This document shows positions 5,595 through 6,999 of a DNA stretch of 6,999 bases, one piece after another; positions within the stretch are counted from its first letter, which is position 1; every line of letters begins with the position of its first letter. A model generated the notes under the pieces. That model worked only from the letters and a program-made list of their open reading frames with translations. It was not told where the DNA came from and ran no database searches. The DNA is taken from contig DOUU01000476.1 in the NCBI GenBank assembly GCA_003520425.1, positions 1 to 6,999 on the forward strand, given 5' to 3'. This stretch comes from Deltaproteobacteria bacterium (GTDB lineage Bacteria > Myxococcota_A > UBA9160). The translations under genes and the position numbers were made by a program.

Positions 5595-6593
5595 ATGCGC
5601 TTCCCCTTGCGACTCCAGTACGACCTGTTCCGCTACATCGCCAAGCAAAAGCGTGCGGGCAGGCAACACTATCCGCTCGTGCTGATGCTCGAGCCCCTGC
5701 ATGCCTGCAACCTTGCGTGCGCGGGCTGCGGCCGGATCGTCGAGTACGAGGACACCTACTACGACAAGCTCACACTGCAAGAGTGCCTGGACTCCGTGGA
5801 TGAGTGCGGCGCTCCGGTCGTTTCCGTGTGCGGCGGCGAACCCCTGATCTACAAGCCGACGCCGGATCTTCTGCGCGGCTGCTTCGAGCGCGGAAAACAC
5901 GTCCAGCTGTGCACGAATGCGATCTTGCTCGATAAGTTCATGGAGAAGGTCCCCCCGCACACGAATCTCACGATCCAGGTTCACCTCGACGGCATGCGCG
6001 AGACCCACGATCGGCTGGTGTGTCAGGAGGGTGTCTTCGACACGGTCGTTCCGCAGATGAAGCGTGCGGTCGAACGAGGCTATCGCGTGTCGACCAATAC
6101 GACGATCTACAAGGATACGTCGCTCGAGGAGCTCGAGGAGCTCTTCACGATGCTCGACGGGATGGGAGTGCACGGTTTTCTCATCACCCCGGGCTATGCG
6201 TATCAGGTGCTGGACAACGACATCTATCTGGCGAAGCAGGAGGTGCACGAGAAGTTCCGGGAGATCCGCGAGATCGCGAAGCGCCACAAGGTCCTCTCGA
6301 CCCCGCTGTATCTCGATTTCTTGACGGGCGACCGCGACCTTGACTGCACGCCCTGGGCCAACGTCACGCGCAATCCCCGCGGCTGGAAGGGTCCCTGCTA
6401 CCTCATCACCGACACACACTACAAGACGTATCGCGAGCTCGTGGAATCCACCGACTGGGCGTTCTTTTCCCAGCGTCGCGACAAGCGCTGCGAGAACTGC
6501 AAGCTCCACTCCGGCTTCGAAGCCAGCGCGGCCGAGACCGTGACCCGCAGTCCCAAGGAAGCCCTCCGCTTCGCGAACTGGGTGGTGCGATAG
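5595..6593 (+). CDS. hpnH: Adenosylhopane synthase HpnH (radical SAM)
   Basis: This 332-residue radical SAM enzyme joins the 5'-deoxyadenosyl group of SAM to diploptene (hop-22(29)-ene), giving adenosylhopane, the entry step to all side-chain-extended hopanoids. The N-terminal PLRLQYDLFRYIAKQKRAG and YPLVLMLEPL are typical of HpnH. The [4Fe-4S] motif CNLACAGC follows (C38, C42, C45 from ATG 5595), then DECGAPVVSVCGGEPL (GGEP SAM-binding motif), QVHLDG, and a C-terminal cysteine region (PCYLITD, then CENCKLHSGFEAS) also seen in the family. Length matches the usual 330-390 residues. ATG 5595 is preferred on Shine-Dalgarno spacing; ATG 5589, overlapping the tetR stop, adds two residues. The TAG at 6591-6593 overlaps the GTG of dxs by one base. 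No catalytic residue is missing. Confidence 0.95.
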   Translation: MRFPLRLQYDLFRYIAKQKRAGRQHYPLVLMLEPLHACNLACAGCGRIVEYEDTYYDKLTLQECLDSVDECGAPVVSVCGGEPLIYKPTPDLLRGCFERGKHVQLCTNAILLDKFMEKVPPHTNLTIQVHLDGMRETHDRLVCQEGVFDTVVPQMKRAVERGYRVSTNTTIYKDTSLEELEELFTMLDGMGVHGFLITPGYAYQVLDNDIYLAKQEVHEKFREIREIAKRHKVLSTPLYLDFLTGDRDLDCTPWANVTRNPRGWKGPCYLITDTHYKTYRELVESTDWAFFSQRRDKRCENCKLHSGFEASAAETVTRSPKEALRFANWVVR

Positions 6594-6999
6594 TGGGCCT
6601 GCTCGCATCGATCGAGGAGCCCTGCGATCTGCGCTGCCTCGCGAAGGATGAACTTGAGGCCGTGGCGGCCGAGCTGCGCCGCGAGCTGATCGAGGCCGCG
6701 TCCGAGACAGGCGGGCATTTCGCGGGAAGTCTCGGAGCCGTCGAACTCACCATCGCGCTCCACTACGCGTTCGACACCCCGCAAGACCGCTTGATCTGGG
6801 ACGTCGGCCACCAAGCCTACGGCCACAAGGCTCTGACGGGTCGGCGCGAAGGGTTGCGCCGGATCAAGCACTCCAACGGACCGAGTGGCTTTTTGCGCCG
6901 ATGCGAAAGCCCGTACGACGTGTTCGGGGCCGGCCATGCCGGCACTTCGGTCTCGGCTGCGCTCGGGGTGGCCGAGGCCCTGCGCCGTCAGGGTCGGGA
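6593..6999 (+). CDS. dxs: 1-deoxy-D-xylulose-5-phosphate synthase, N-terminal part (3' end outside window)
   Basis: The first 135 codons of DXS are present. This thiamine-diphosphate enzyme condenses pyruvate and glyceraldehyde 3-phosphate in the first step of the MEP pathway, which supplies IPP and DMAPP for hopanoids and other isoprenoids. Motifs in order: LLASIEEPCDLRCL at the N-terminus, TGGHFAGSLGAVELTIALHY (39-58) with the conserved histidine at 42, DRLIWDVGHQAYGHKALTGR (65-84), SGFLRRCESPYD and GAGHAGTSVSAALG (112-125). The GDG cofactor motif would lie just beyond the right edge. The start is GTG 6593, sharing its G with the hpnH stop; no strong Shine-Dalgarno sequence is seen, so translation is probably coupled to hpnH. 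It could be a second, pathway-dedicated dxs copy, but one window cannot show this. Confidence 0.95.
   Translation, partial: MGLLASIEEPCDLRCLAKDELEAVAAELRRELIEAASETGGHFAGSLGAVELTIALHYAFDTPQDRLIWDVGHQAYGHKALTGRREGLRRIKHSNGPSGFLRRCESPYDVFGAGHAGTSVSAALGVAEALRRQGR

Noticed and set aside
4737..6608. A very long open frame (623 codons) on the minus strand opposite tetR, hpnH and the start of dxs.
   Set aside because: It is antisense to three genes with clear family motifs. Its translation is compositionally odd and shows no recognisable domain. Long antisense frames are expected in high-GC DNA with strong third-position G/C bias.
1..6999. Search for tRNA or rRNA genes, CRISPR arrays, insertion sequences and other mobile-element signs.
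   Set aside because: No direct-repeat arrays, transposase or integrase motifs, or RNA gene signatures were seen by eye. Coding is uniform and operon-like across the window.

Overview
The window is a gene-dense, high-GC (about two-thirds G+C by eye) segment of a bacterial chromosome. It carries part of a hopanoid (bacterial sterol-like lipid) biosynthesis locus. The host is almost certainly diderm, because the segment encodes an outer-membrane phospholipid-transport lipoprotein of the MlaA/VacJ family. Gene content and codon use fit a high-GC proteobacterium or a relative of the former Deltaproteobacteria; the sequence alone does not fix the taxon.

Left block, + strand, 1-2597: the 3' end of hpnJ, then hpnK and hpnI, packed as one operon with almost no spacing. 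In the characterised Burkholderia pathway, HpnI adds N-acetylglucosamine to bacteriohopanetetrol (BHT), HpnK deacetylates it, and the radical-SAM enzyme HpnJ contracts the ring to give BHT cyclitol ether. All three steps are therefore present here, with hpnJ incomplete only because the window cuts it.

Middle, - strand, 2616-3662: an mlaA-like lipoprotein gene, convergent with hpnI (18 bases between stops) and divergent from the right block. It starts at TTG behind a good Shine-Dalgarno sequence and has a plausible sigma70-type promoter in the 268-base divergent intergenic region (3663-3930).

Right block, + strand, 3931-6999: a membrane protein of the carotenoid-biosynthesis/CruF family, a possible 69-residue small ORF, a TetR-type regulator, hpnH (radical-SAM adenosylhopane synthase) and the start of dxs (first enzyme of the MEP isoprenoid pathway). 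tetR runs directly into hpnH and hpnH overlaps dxs, so these are probably translated from one message.

Together the genes link precursor supply (dxs), side-chain attachment to the hopene skeleton (hpnH), head-group decoration (hpnI, hpnK, hpnJ) and possibly lipid trafficking (mlaA) and local control (tetR). The least expected parts are the CruF-like gene, the co-transcribed TetR regulator and the MlaA lipoprotein inside the hopanoid locus.
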